Origin: an uncultured Tenacibaculum sp.
GTDB taxonomy: Bacteria > Bacteroidota > Bacteroidia > Flavobacteriales > Flavobacteriaceae
Assembly: GCA_947504185.1 (NCBI GenBank)
Contig: CANNGJ010000022.1
Coordinates: 1 to 46,701 of the forward strand
Direction: 5' to 3'
Length of the DNA stretch: 46,701 bases
Shown here one piece after another: positions 16,263 through 24,610 of this stretch (position 1 is its first letter; each line of letters opens with the position of its first letter). The notes under the pieces were generated by a model. That model searched no databases. It was not told where the DNA came from and saw only the letters and a list, made by a program, of their open reading frames with translations. Both the position numbers and the translations under genes were made by a program.

Positions 16263-18941
16263 TTAATTTTCTGTAATGTTGGGGTGTAGCCATTTTCTGG
16301 CTTTTTCTATGGTTATGTTTTTTCGTGAAGCGTAATTTTTAACTTGGTCATCAGTTATTTTACCTAAGCCGAAATATTTAGCTTCCTCGTTAGCAAAGTA
16401 ATAACCTGAAACTGCAGCTGCTGGCCACATAGCTAAGCTCTCTGTTAAAGAGACTCCTATTTGTTTTTCTACGTCTAATAATTGCCAGATGGTTTCTTTT
16501 TCTAAATGATCTGGACATGCAGGGTATCCAGGTGCAGGACGAATCCCTTTGTAGTTTTCTTTTATTAACTCTTCGTTTGTTAAGTTTTCATTAGCACCAT
16601 ATGCCCAATGTTTGGTTCTTATTCTATGGTGTAAATATTCAGCAAAAGCTTCTGCAAAGCGATCGGCTAAGGCTTGTGCCATAATAGCATTATAATCGTC
16701 TTGTTGATTTTTATATTTTGTAGCCAGTTCATCTGCTCCGAAAATAGCAGTACAAAAGGCTCCCATATAATCGGTTTTACCTGTTGCTTTTGGAGCTATA
16801 AAATCAGCTAAAGCGAAACTTGGTTTATCGTCTCGTTTTTTTAATTGTTGACGAAGTGTTCTAAAAACAGCTATTTCTTCTCCTTTCTTTTGAATAGAAA
16901 TATCATCATCATTAATTGTATTTGCTTCAAATAACCCAAAAATCCCTTTAGGTTTTAGTAATTGTTTTGAAATAATTTCCTGCAACATTTTTTGTGCATC
17001 TTCATATAAGCTGGTTGCTTGTTCACCAACAACTTTATCCGTTAAAATACTTGGGTGTTTTCCATGTAAATCCCATGATCGAAAGAAAGGAGACCAGTCT
17101 ATAAATGGAACTAGCTCCTTTAAACTTATTTGTTGTAGTGTTTGAATACCTAATTCTTTAGGTTTTGTAATGTTTGAAATATTCCAATCTATTTTAAATT
17201 TACGTTTTCGAGCTTCTTTTAAAGAGATATATGCTTTCGTTTTTCCTCTTTTTAAAAACTTTTCACGAAACTCTTCATAGTCTTTTTTAAGCTTGGCAAC
17301 ATATTCATTTTTAGTGTCTTTATTTAACAAATTACTTACGACTGTTACAGCTCTAGAAGCATCATTTACGTGTATCACAGCGTTTTTATATTGCGTATCT
17401 ATTTTTACAGCAGTATGCGCTTTAGAAGTGGTTGCTCCTCCAATTAATAAAGGAACTTTAAAATTTTGACGTTCCATTTCTTTAGCTAAATAAACCATTT
17501 CATCTAAAGAAGGAGTAATTAATCCACTTAAACCAATAGCATCAACATTTTCTTTTTTAGCTGTTTCAATGATTTTTTCAGGAGGTACCATGACTCCTAA
17601 ATCGACGATTTCATAATTATTACAACCTAAAACTACTGAAACAATATTTTTTCCAATATCATGCACATCTCCTTTAACTGTGGCCATCAAAATACGACCT
17701 AAAGCTTTTTGTTCTTCACCTTTTTCAGCTTCGATAAAAGGGTTTAAGTGTGCCACTGCTTTTTTCATCACTCTAGCAGATTTTACTACTTGTGGTAGAA
17801 ACATTTTTCCTGCTCCAAATAAATCACCAACGACATTCATTCCAGACATTAAATGCCCCTCAATTACATGTAGTGGTCGTTCTACACTTAATCTAGCTTC
17901 TTCAGCGTCTTCTACAATAAAAGCATCAATTCCTTTTACTAAAGAGTGTGTAATACGTTCTTGTAAAGGGAGGTTTCTCCATTCTAAAGCTTTTCCATCA
18001 TCTTCTTTTTTCTTTCCTTTTACGGTTTCTGCAAAGTCTAATAAACGTTCGGTAGCATCATCACGTCTATCTAAAATTACATCTTCTATATGTTCTAATA
18101 AATCTTTTGGAATGTCATCATATATTTCTAACATGGCAGGATTTACAATTCCTATATTCATACCAGCTTGTATAGCGTAGTATAAAAAGACAGAATGCAT
18201 TGCTTCACGAACAGTATTATTTCCTCTAAAGGAGAAAGAGACATTACTTACACCTCCACTAACGCTAACATTAGGTAGGTTTTGACGTACCCAACGTGTT
18301 GCTTCAATAAAATCAATAGCATTTTTACGATGTTCTTCCATTCCTGTTGCGACAGGAAAAATGTTTAAATCGAAAATAATGTCTTCTGAAGGAAAGTGGA
18401 CAATGTCCACCAATATATCATACGAACGTTTCGCAATTTCTATGCGTCGTTGATAATTATCTGCTTGCCCAACCTCATCAAAAGCCATTACAATTACAGC
18501 GGCTCCATATCGTTTAATTTGGGTAGCTTCCCAGATAAATTTTTCTTCACCTTCTTTTAAACTAATAGAATTTACAACACATTTACCTTGTACAACCTGT
18601 AAACCAGCTTCTATTATTTCCCATTTTGAGCTATCAATCATAATGGGTACACGGCAAATGTCAGGTTCAGCAGCGATGAGATTTAAAAAGCGAACCATGG
18701 CTTCTTTTCCGTCAATCAAACCATCATCCATATTAATATCAATAATTTGTGCGCCACCATCTACTTGATGCCTTGCAATAGCTAGTGCTTCGTCAAATTT
18801 CTCTTCCTTTATTAATCGTAAAAATTTACGAGAGCCTGCTACATTAGTTCTTTCACCAACATTTATAAAATTACTTTCTGGAGTAATTATTAGTGGTTCT
18901 AAACCACTTAATCTCATGTGCCTTTTACATTCCGTCTCCAT
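16263..18941 (-). CDS. metH: Methionine synthase, cobalamin part (folate, B12, reactivation domains)
   Basis: 892 residues covering the C-terminal modules of MetH. The pterin-binding barrel (about 15-290) has [11 protein letters not shown] and PIMIDSSKW. The B12 cap and B12-binding domain (about 320-550) carry the cobalt-ligand motif DVHDIG with His427. The AdoMet reactivation domain (about 570-892) has [12 protein letters not shown]. The homocysteine/zinc module is encoded separately by the gene just upstream, one base away. Together they transfer methyl from methyl-THF to homocysteine. The start used here could instead be Met9. Confidence 0.96.
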   Translation of the reverse strand: METECKRHMRLSGLEPLIITPESNFINVGERTNVAGSRKFLRLIKEEKFDEALAIARHQVDGGAQIIDINMDDGLIDGKEAMVRFLNLIAAEPDICRVPIMIDSSKWEIIEAGLQVVQGKCVVNSISLKEGEEKFIWEATQIKRYGAAVIVMAFDEVGQADNYQRRIEIAKRSYDILVDIVHFPSEDIIFDLNIFPVATGMEEHRKNAIDFIEATRWVRQNLPNVSVSGGVSNVSFSFRGNNTVREAMHSVFLYYAIQAGMNIGIVNPAMLEIYDDIPKDLLEHIEDVILDRRDDATERLLDFAETVKGKKKEDDGKALEWRNLPLQERITHSLVKGIDAFIVEDAEEARLSVERPLHVIEGHLMSGMNVVGDLFGAGKMFLPQVVKSARVMKKAVAHLNPFIEAEKGEEQKALGRILMATVKGDVHDIGKNIVSVVLGCNNYEIVDLGVMVPPEKIIETAKKENVDAIGLSGLITPSLDEMVYLAKEMERQNFKVPLLIGGATTSKAHTAVKIDTQYKNAVIHVNDASRAVTVVSNLLNKDTKNEYVAKLKKDYEEFREKFLKRGKTKAYISLKEARKRKFKIDWNISNITKPKELGIQTLQQISLKELVPFIDWSPFFRSWDLHGKHPSILTDKVVGEQATSLYEDAQKMLQEIISKQLLKPKGIFGLFEANTINDDDISIQKKGEEIAVFRTLRQQLKKRDDKPSFALADFIAPKATGKTDYMGAFCTAIFGADELATKYKNQQDDYNAIMAQALADRFAEAFAEYLHHRIRTKHWAYGANENLTNEELIKENYKGIRPAPGYPACPDHLEKETIWQLLDVEKQIGVSLTESLAMWPAAAVSGYYFANEEAKYFGLGKITDDQVKNYASRKNITIEKARKWLHPNITEN

Positions 18942-18942
18942 A

Positions 18943-19938
18943 TTAAAATGCTACTTTTCTTGGTTGATATTTAGCTGCTACTTTTGTAATAGCAGTAATA
19001 TGTTTGGGAGTTGTACCACAGCAACCTCCGATAATGTTTATTAAGTTCTTTTTTAAATACTCTTCTATTTGATTTGCCGTTTCTTCAGGAGTTTCGTCAT
19101 ATTCTCCAAAAGCATTTGGTAATCCTGCATTTGGATGTGCTGAAATAGCAAAATCTGTTTTTGAAGCAATAGCCTCTAAATGGGGTTGTAATAAATTAGC
19201 ACCTAAGGCACAATTAAATCCAACTGATAATAGTGGTATATGTGAAATAGAAATTAAGAAAGCTTCTGCTGTTTGACCAGATAATGTTCTTCCTGATGCG
19301 TCGGTAATTGTTCCAGATACCATAATTGGAACATCAATATTACGTTCATCTTTAACTTCTTCAATAGCAAATAAAGCGGCTTTGGCATTTAAAGTATCAA
19401 ATACTGTTTCTACTAATAAAATATCAGCGCCTCCATCTAACAAAGCTTCAGTTTGTTGTTTATAGGCAATTCGTAATTCATTAAATGTAACGGCTCTATA
19501 ACCAGGATCATTTACATCTGGAGACATACTTGCTGTTCTGTTTGTAGGGCCAATAGAGCCTGCTACAAACCTTGGTTTATGAGGTTCTTTTTCTGTAAAT
19601 TCCTGTGCTACTTGCTTAGCTATTTTTGCCGATTGATAATTTAACTCATAGACTAAGTCTTCCATTTGGTAATCAGCCATGGCAATGGTCGTTCCAGAGA
19701 ATGTATTGGTCTCTACAATATCAGCACCAGCAGCAAAGTATTTGCGATGTACTTCTTTTACAGCTTCTGGTTGAGTTATTGAGAGTAAGTCATTATTTCC
19801 TTTTAAAGAAGTAGGATATTCTTTAAATCGTTCTCCACGAAAATCTTCTTCAGTAAATTTATATTCCTGAAGCATGGTTCCCATAGCTCCATCGAGCACG
19901 AGAATTCTTTTTTGTATTTCTGTATAAATGTTTAACAT
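18943..19938 (-). CDS. metH: Methionine synthase, homocysteine S-methyltransferase part
   Basis: 331 residues matching only the N-terminal module of MetH. It shows [21 protein letters not shown], and the zinc ligands Cys243 in GFNCALG and Cys306/Cys307 in GGCCGTT. It activates homocysteine for methyl transfer from methylcobalamin held by the partner protein encoded next. A split MetH of this kind is common in Bacteroidota. First gene of the metH1-metH2-metF operon. A hairpin ending one base before its ATG is the likely expression platform of the SAM-I riboswitch. Confidence 0.94.
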   Translation of the reverse strand: MLNIYTEIQKRILVLDGAMGTMLQEYKFTEEDFRGERFKEYPTSLKGNNDLLSITQPEAVKEVHRKYFAAGADIVETNTFSGTTIAMADYQMEDLVYELNYQSAKIAKQVAQEFTEKEPHKPRFVAGSIGPTNRTASMSPDVNDPGYRAVTFNELRIAYKQQTEALLDGGADILLVETVFDTLNAKAALFAIEEVKDERNIDVPIMVSGTITDASGRTLSGQTAEAFLISISHIPLLSVGFNCALGANLLQPHLEAIASKTDFAISAHPNAGLPNAFGEYDETPEETANQIEEYLKKNLINIIGGCCGTTPKHITAITKVAAKYQPRKVAF

Positions 19939-19939
19939 T

Positions 19940-19967
19940 CCTGATAATTAATTAGTGTGTTATCAGG
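19940..19967 (-). promoter_or_regulatory. Sequestor hairpin over the metH start (SAM-I expression platform)
   Basis: On the minus strand CCTGATAA and TTATCAGG form a perfect 8-bp stem with a 12-base loop, and the second arm ends one base before the metH ATG, so it buries an AGGA. There is no T-run, so control is more likely translational than by termination. Confidence 0.65.
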
Positions 19968-19992
19968 AAAAGAGGAAGTAAAAATCCTTTCC

Positions 19993-20093
19993 GTTATCTC
20001 TCTGCGTAAGCAGTAGAATGTAGCACCTTCTTTGTTTGCACAAAGGGTTGCTAAGGTTTCAAAGGGTCTATTCCCTCCACCTTTCTTGATAAC
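19993..20093 (-). promoter_or_regulatory. SAM-I (S-box) riboswitch upstream of metH
   Basis: On the minus strand the conserved S-box core reads in order: ATCAAGAAAGGTGGAGGGA, AGACCCTTTGAAACC, TTAGCAACC, AAGGTGCTA, and the closing GAGATAAC. P1 is formed by GTTATC (20088-20093) and GATAAC (19993-19998). The P3 hairpin CTTTGT/ACAAAG is visible. It lies 55 bases upstream of split metH and should lower methionine synthesis when SAM is abundant. Confidence 0.95.
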
Positions 20094-20119
20094 ATCAATT
20101 AAGTTAATGAACTATGGGA

Positions 20120-20151
20120 CAAATCTATTAGTTTATTTTTTATTTACCCAA
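20120..20151 (-). promoter_or_regulatory. metH operon promoter
   Basis: On the minus strand TTG (20149-20151) is followed after 21 bases by TAGATTTG (20120-20127). Transcription would start about 20 bases before the SAM-I aptamer. Confidence 0.65.
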
Positions 20152-20161
20152 TAAAAAATAA

Positions 20162-21073
20162 TTATTTATACAAATCTGATGATAAATAACGATCACCACG
20201 ATCACAGATGACAGTAACCACTACTCCTTTTTCTATAGAGTTCGCTACTTTAAGTGCTGAGGCAAATGCACCGCCACTACTCATTCCTGCAAATATGCCT
20301 TCTTGTTTGGCTAGTTTAATGGTTGCTTCTTCTGCTTCTTGTTGGCTTACTTCTAAAAAACTATCTATTTTTTGTGGTTTAAAAATAGCAGGTAGGTACT
20401 CTTGTTTCCATTTCCTAATACCAGGAATTTTAGCTCCTTCTTTTGGTTGCACTCCAATAATTCTAATTTGATCGTTTTTTTCTTTTAGGTAATCAGAAAC
20501 TCCTGTAATGGTTCCTGTAGTTCCCATCGCAGATACAAAGTGGGTGATTTCACCTTCGGTATCTCTCCAAATTTCAGGTCCTGTAGTGGTGTAGTGAGCT
20601 TTTGGATTGTCGAAATTATCAAATTGATTCAACCTAAAATATCCTTTTTTATATTTTAACTCTAACGCATGGTCTATAGCTCCTTCCATTCCTAATTCTG
20701 TAGGCGTCAAAATTACTTCAGCACCATATGCCCTCATAGTTTTTACTCTTTCTACAGTGGCATGTTCAGGCATGGTTAAAATCATATTTACACCTAAAAC
20801 CTTTGCCATTAAGGCTAGTGCTATTCCTGTGTTTCCACTGGTGGCTTCTATTAAGGTATCTCCTTTTTTTATGTTTTTTCTTTTAATGGCTTCAGAAATC
20901 ATAAAATAAGCCGCTCTATCTTTTACACTTCCTCCAGGATTGTTCCCTTCGAGTTTTAATAATAACTTAACGTTTGGTTTATTAAAAACGTTGGTTACTT
21001 CTACTAATGGTGTATTTCCTACAAAATCGATAATACTTTTTGTCTTCATAAGTTGTTGCTTTTTTAAAATCAT
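20162..21073 (-). CDS. cysM: Cysteine synthase (O-acetylserine sulfhydrylase)
   Basis: Makes cysteine from O-acetylserine and sulfide. A 303-residue fold-type II PLP enzyme with the Schiff-base lysine Lys51 in GGSVKDRAAYF, the asparagine loop EATSGNTGIALA, and the PLP phosphate loop SAMGTTGTITGVS. CysM-type rather than CysK-type is suggested by length and by the EATSGNTG surroundings; substrate preference is not certain. Its start overlaps the cysE stop by 4 bases (ATGA). Met9 is an alternative start. Last gene of the sulfate assimilation operon, next to its substrate-producing enzyme. Confidence 0.93.
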   Translation of the reverse strand: MILKKQQLMKTKSIIDFVGNTPLVEVTNVFNKPNVKLLLKLEGNNPGGSVKDRAAYFMISEAIKRKNIKKGDTLIEATSGNTGIALALMAKVLGVNMILTMPEHATVERVKTMRAYGAEVILTPTELGMEGAIDHALELKYKKGYFRLNQFDNFDNPKAHYTTTGPEIWRDTEGEITHFVSAMGTTGTITGVSDYLKEKNDQIRIIGVQPKEGAKIPGIRKWKQEYLPAIFKPQKIDSFLEVSQQEAEEATIKLAKQEGIFAGMSSGGAFASALKVANSIEKGVVVTVICDRGDRYLSSDLYK

Positions 21074-21813
21074 TTTGCATATGATTTTCTAGTGGTGATT
21101 TTATTTTCTAATTCATAGGTTACAATTGAACCTTCTGGTACGGATGTCGTTACACATACATTGGCTCCTATAATACTATCTTTTCCTATGATTACATTTC
21201 CTCCTAATATAGTAGCATTAGCATAAATGGTTACATTGTCCTCTATGGTTGGGTGCCTCTTAGTAGCTGCTAATTCTTTTTTTACTTGAAGTCCACCTAA
21301 AGTAACTCCTTGAAATATGGTTACATTGTTGTGTATGGTAGTAGTTTCTCCTATCACAATTCCTGTAGCATGATCAATAAAAAAAGAGGACCCAATAACT
21401 GCTCCTGGATGAATATCTGTACCTGTTACTCCATGAATATATTCACTCATCATTCTTGGTAGTATAGGAACATTCAGTCGTACCAATTCATGACTTAAGC
21501 GATATACTGCTATGGCATGAAATCCTGGATACGCCAAGTACACTTCTTCTAGACTTTTACAAGCAGGATCGTTTTGCTCAAAAGCCAAGGCATCTAAATC
21601 TAATTTTTTTCGGATATCACAAAATGATTCTTGGTATAAACTCCAAAGACTGTTTACGTTTTTAATTTGTAATCCATTTAAAATAGCCAAAAATTGTTCT
21701 TTTAAATGAATCGCTTTTTCTTGACAAACATCATTAAATAGCGCATAGAATAGTTGTTTTGTGAAAACTTCTACATTGTCTTTTAATGATAAATTGTAGT
21801 TTTTAAACTGCAT
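21070..21813 (-). CDS. cysE: Serine O-acetyltransferase
   Basis: Acetylates serine with acetyl-CoA, the committed step to cysteine. 247 residues, with a helical N-terminal domain (1-125) and a left-handed beta-helix of hexapeptide repeats (about 130-230) containing HPGAVIGSSFFIDHATG, IVIGETTTI and TIFQGVTLGG. The short C-terminal tail ends ENKITTRKSYAK and lacks the usual terminal isoleucine that inserts into CysK. It is translationally coupled to the cysteine synthase gene by an ATGA overlap. Confidence 0.93.
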   Translation of the reverse strand: MQFKNYNLSLKDNVEVFTKQLFYALFNDVCQEKAIHLKEQFLAILNGLQIKNVNSLWSLYQESFCDIRKKLDLDALAFEQNDPACKSLEEVYLAYPGFHAIAVYRLSHELVRLNVPILPRMMSEYIHGVTGTDIHPGAVIGSSFFIDHATGIVIGETTTIHNNVTIFQGVTLGGLQVKKELAATKRHPTIEDNVTIYANATILGGNVIIGKDSIIGANVCVTTSVPEGSIVTYELENKITTRKSYAK

Positions 21814-21844
21814 TTTTTAATAGGTGTTTTATAACAGTAATTAA

Positions 21845-22174
21845 TTAAACTTCAGGAGCTAATGCCACCTCTAATCCTTCTAGTTCGGATGTAATATAAA
21901 TTTGGCATCCCAAGCGACTATTATCTTCTACATGAAATGCTTCCGCTAACATTAAATCTTCATCAACTCCCATTTCAGGTAGTTCATGATTAGAATTTAC
22001 ATAACATTGGCAAGAGGCACACATTGCCATGCCTCCACAAACACCAATAGTTCCTTCTTCAGCTAATTCGTATGAACGAACTACTTCCATTAAATTCATT
22101 GCCATATCAGTCGGTGCAAGTATCTTGTGCATTACACCGTCTCTATCAGTTATTTTAATATTGATGTCTGACAT
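21845..22174 (-). CDS. 2Fe-2S ferredoxin, adrenodoxin type
   Basis: A 109-residue ferredoxin with cluster cysteines Cys46, Cys52, Cys55 and Cys90 in the pattern CGGMAMCASC...RLGC, typical of ISC/adrenodoxin-type proteins. It follows the ferredoxin-NADP reductase by 14 bases and shares the operon with a ferredoxin-dependent sulfite reductase, so it probably relays NADPH electrons to that enzyme. An Fe-S assembly role is the usual alternative for the family, but no isc or suf genes are nearby. Confidence 0.92.
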   Translation of the reverse strand: MSDINIKITDRDGVMHKILAPTDMAMNLMEVVRSYELAEEGTIGVCGGMAMCASCQCYVNSNHELPEMGVDEDLMLAEAFHVEDNSRLGCQIYITSELEGLEVALAPEV

Positions 22175-22188
22175 TCTTTAATTTTAAA

Positions 22189-23244
22189 TTAACTAATTGC
22201 TTTTACAACAGCTTTTGGAGCTTCTTTTTTTGTTCCGTCAAATCCTTCAACACCTCCAACTGTTGTATATTTCATTACATATTTTTTATCAGGATGAATG
22301 CGTTGGAATGCACTTTGACACATTAAAGTAGCTTCATGAAATCCGCATAGAATTAATTTTAGTTTTCCAGGATATGTGTTTACATCTCCAATGGCATAAA
22401 TACCAGGTATGTTTGTTTGATAATCAAGTGCGTTGTTTACCTTGATAGCATTTTTTTCAATTTCTAATCCCCAGTTTCCAATAGGCCCTAATTTTGGAGA
22501 TAATCCAAATAATGGAATAAAGTGATCAGTTTCATAGATATATGGCTCTTCTCCTTTTTCAACTATTTGTACACCAGTTACATGATTTTTACCATAAACT
22601 TCTTTTATTTCCGCTGGAGTTATTAAGTTTATTTTTCCAATATCTTTTAATTCTTGTACTCTTTCTACAGAATCTAAAGCACCTCTGAATTCGTTTCTAC
22701 GGTGTACTAAAGTTACTTCAGACGCTATGTCAGCTAAAAAAATAGACCAATCTAAGGCTGAATCACCTCCACCAGCAATAACAACTTTTTTATTACGATA
22801 AATTTCAGGTTCTCTAATAATATACTCTACACCTTTATCTTCGAAATTAGCAATATTAGGAATTGGCGGTTTTCGTGGTTCAAAACTTCCTAAACCACCA
22901 GCAATTGCTACTACAGGAGCATGATGTTTTATCCCTTTATTAGTTGTGACAATAAAAGTGCCATCATCTTGCTTTTCTATAGTGTCAGCTCGTTCACCTA
23001 ATGTAAAACCAGGTTCAAATTGTTTAATTTGTTCTAATAAGTTTTTTGTTAGGTCACCGGCTAATATTTCTGGATAAGCAGGAATATCATAAATAGGTTT
23101 TTTAGGATATATTTCTGAACATTGCCCTCCTGGTTGAGGTAATGCATCAATTAAATGACATTTTAATTTTAATAAACCTGCTTCAAAAACAGTGAATAAA
23201 CCTGTAGGTCCTGCGCCTATAATTAATATATCTGTTGTAATCAT
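22189..23244 (-). CDS. Ferredoxin-NADP reductase, thioredoxin-reductase-like
   Basis: A 351-residue FAD/NADPH flavoprotein of the type 2 FNR (YumC-like) class. The FAD motif GAGPTGLF is at 9-16, followed by PQPGGQCSEIYPKKPIYDIPAYP. The NADP motif is GGGDSALDW, and AIGDVNTYPGKLKLIL is near the C-terminus. There is no CxxC redox pair, so it is not a thioredoxin reductase. Next to a 2Fe-2S ferredoxin and sulfite reductase, it likely supplies electrons for sulfite reduction. Confidence 0.92.
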   Translation of the reverse strand: MITTDILIIGAGPTGLFTVFEAGLLKLKCHLIDALPQPGGQCSEIYPKKPIYDIPAYPEILAGDLTKNLLEQIKQFEPGFTLGERADTIEKQDDGTFIVTTNKGIKHHAPVVAIAGGLGSFEPRKPPIPNIANFEDKGVEYIIREPEIYRNKKVVIAGGGDSALDWSIFLADIASEVTLVHRRNEFRGALDSVERVQELKDIGKINLITPAEIKEVYGKNHVTGVQIVEKGEEPYIYETDHFIPLFGLSPKLGPIGNWGLEIEKNAIKVNNALDYQTNIPGIYAIGDVNTYPGKLKLILCGFHEATLMCQSAFQRIHPDKKYVMKYTTVGGVEGFDGTKKEAPKAVVKAIS

Positions 23245-23251
23245 TTCTTTA

Positions 23252-23833
23252 TTATTTCACTAAACTCTCAGTGAGTTTGTTTAATGTTTCTACTTTTTTT
23301 TCAAAATTACCTTTGATGGTTTTTCTATATTTATTTAAGTTTTGAACAAGCTCGTTAATATCTTCTGGTATAACTTCTTCAAAAAATTGACGCAACCTTT
23401 TAGCAGTTGTAGGCGATTTTCCATTCGTAGAAATTGCTATCTTAACGTTTCCTTTTGTTACGATTCCACCTAAATAAAAATCGCATAGTTGAGGTGTGTC
23501 AGCCACATTTACTAATAAATTTCGTTGTTTACAATTATTATATACTTGTATGTTAACATTGTTATCATCAGTGGCAACTATTACTAAATCTTTGTCGTCT
23601 AAATAAGCTGGGTTATAGGCATCTTTAGTAATTTCAACTTGATGTTTTACTGCTAAATCATTTACTTCTGGTAGTATATCAAGAGCAACTATTTGCACTT
23701 TTGCATTTGGACTTGATTTCAATAAAAAACTCAATTTCTCTAAACCAACATTTCCAGCACCTACAAGTAAGACATTCAGTTGATGTACTTTTAAAAAAAT
23801 AGGGTAGAGGTTGTTTTTCTCTTTTTGTATCAT
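23252..23833 (-). CDS. Precorrin-2 dehydrogenase / sirohydrochlorin ferrochelatase (CysG N-terminal type)
   Basis: 193 residues, a Met8/CysG-N type enzyme that oxidises precorrin-2 with NAD and inserts iron to give siroheme. It shows the Rossmann motif VLLVGAGNVGLEK near residues 16-28, VIVATDD, LVNVADTPQLCDF and the catalytic-region IAISTNGKSPTTAKRLR. The methyltransferase half of CysG is the separate upstream gene, which it overlaps by 4 bases. It makes the prosthetic group of the sulfite reductase in the same operon. Confidence 0.93.
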   Translation of the reverse strand: MIQKEKNNLYPIFLKVHQLNVLLVGAGNVGLEKLSFLLKSSPNAKVQIVALDILPEVNDLAVKHQVEITKDAYNPAYLDDKDLVIVATDDNNVNIQVYNNCKQRNLLVNVADTPQLCDFYLGGIVTKGNVKIAISTNGKSPTTAKRLRQFFEEVIPEDINELVQNLNKYRKTIKGNFEKKVETLNKLTESLVK

Positions 23834-24597
23834 ACCGCAATGCTTGTTTTTGCTTCCGTTTGAACTAAATGAAGTTTTTCTCTATGATTTACGACTTCAC
23901 CCAATACTATTATTGCAGGGTTACTTAATTCTTTTTCAGCAATAACCTGTTCAATTGTATTTACAGTACCAATACCTATTTTTTCTTGTGGAGTAGTTCC
24001 GTTTTGAATAATAGCAACTGGTAAGTTATGCTTATTTTCTTGTTGAAAAAGTTGTATGATTTCAGATAATTTTCCCATTCCCATTAAAATAACAACCGTG
24101 GCACTAGACTTTGCTGCTAAAGCAACATCACTTGATATTTGATGTTGTTTTGTAGTACCCGTAATTACCCAAAAGCTTTCTGAATTTCCACGTTTTGTTA
24201 AGGGTATGTTTTGATATGCAGGTACTGCTAAAGAAGAAGAAATACCTGGAACAACAGCGGTTTCTAAACCAAATTTTGCTGCGTATTCCATTTCTTCTGC
24301 TCCTCGACCAAAAATAAATGGATCTCCTCCTTTTAAACGAACCACATGCCCATGAGAATGACCTCGAGCAACGATTAATTCATTAATCTGCTCTTGTTGA
24401 TAACGGTAACAACCTCTTCGTTTACCTACAAAAATAATTTCAGCATTTGGATTTACATATTCTAATAAATCGTTATTTACTAAAGCATCATATAAAACAA
24501 CATCTGCTTGTTTCAAAGCCTTAATGGCTTTTAAAGTGATTAATTCTATATCGCCTGGTCCTGCACCAACTACGGTTAATTTTGGTAGGTTTTTCAT
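23830..24597 (-). CDS. cobA: Uroporphyrinogen-III C-methyltransferase
   Basis: Methylates uroporphyrinogen III twice with SAM to form precorrin-2. 255 residues, the normal SUMT length. It starts with TVVGAGPGDIELITLKA and contains RLKGGDPFIFGRGAEE, VVPGISSSLAVPAYQNIPLTKRG, VILMGMGKL and a glycine-rich end. Lying between sulfite reductase and the siroheme chelatase, it works in siroheme synthesis rather than B12. The product gene overlaps its stop by 4 bases (ATGA). Confidence 0.94.
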   Translation of the reverse strand: MKNLPKLTVVGAGPGDIELITLKAIKALKQADVVLYDALVNNDLLEYVNPNAEIIFVGKRRGCYRYQQEQINELIVARGHSHGHVVRLKGGDPFIFGRGAEEMEYAAKFGLETAVVPGISSSLAVPAYQNIPLTKRGNSESFWVITGTTKQHQISSDVALAAKSSATVVILMGMGKLSEIIQLFQQENKHNLPVAIIQNGTTPQEKIGIGTVNTIEQVIAEKELSNPAIIVLGEVVNHREKLHLVQTEAKTSIAV

Positions 24598-24610
24598 AAT
24601 TCTTATGTGT

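Noticed and set aside
17680..18180. 166-codon open frame antisense to metH
   Set aside because: It lies wholly inside the clearly coding metH frame, its composition is that of a reverse-frame shadow (Ser/Phe/Ile-rich), and it has no promoter or recognisable domain.
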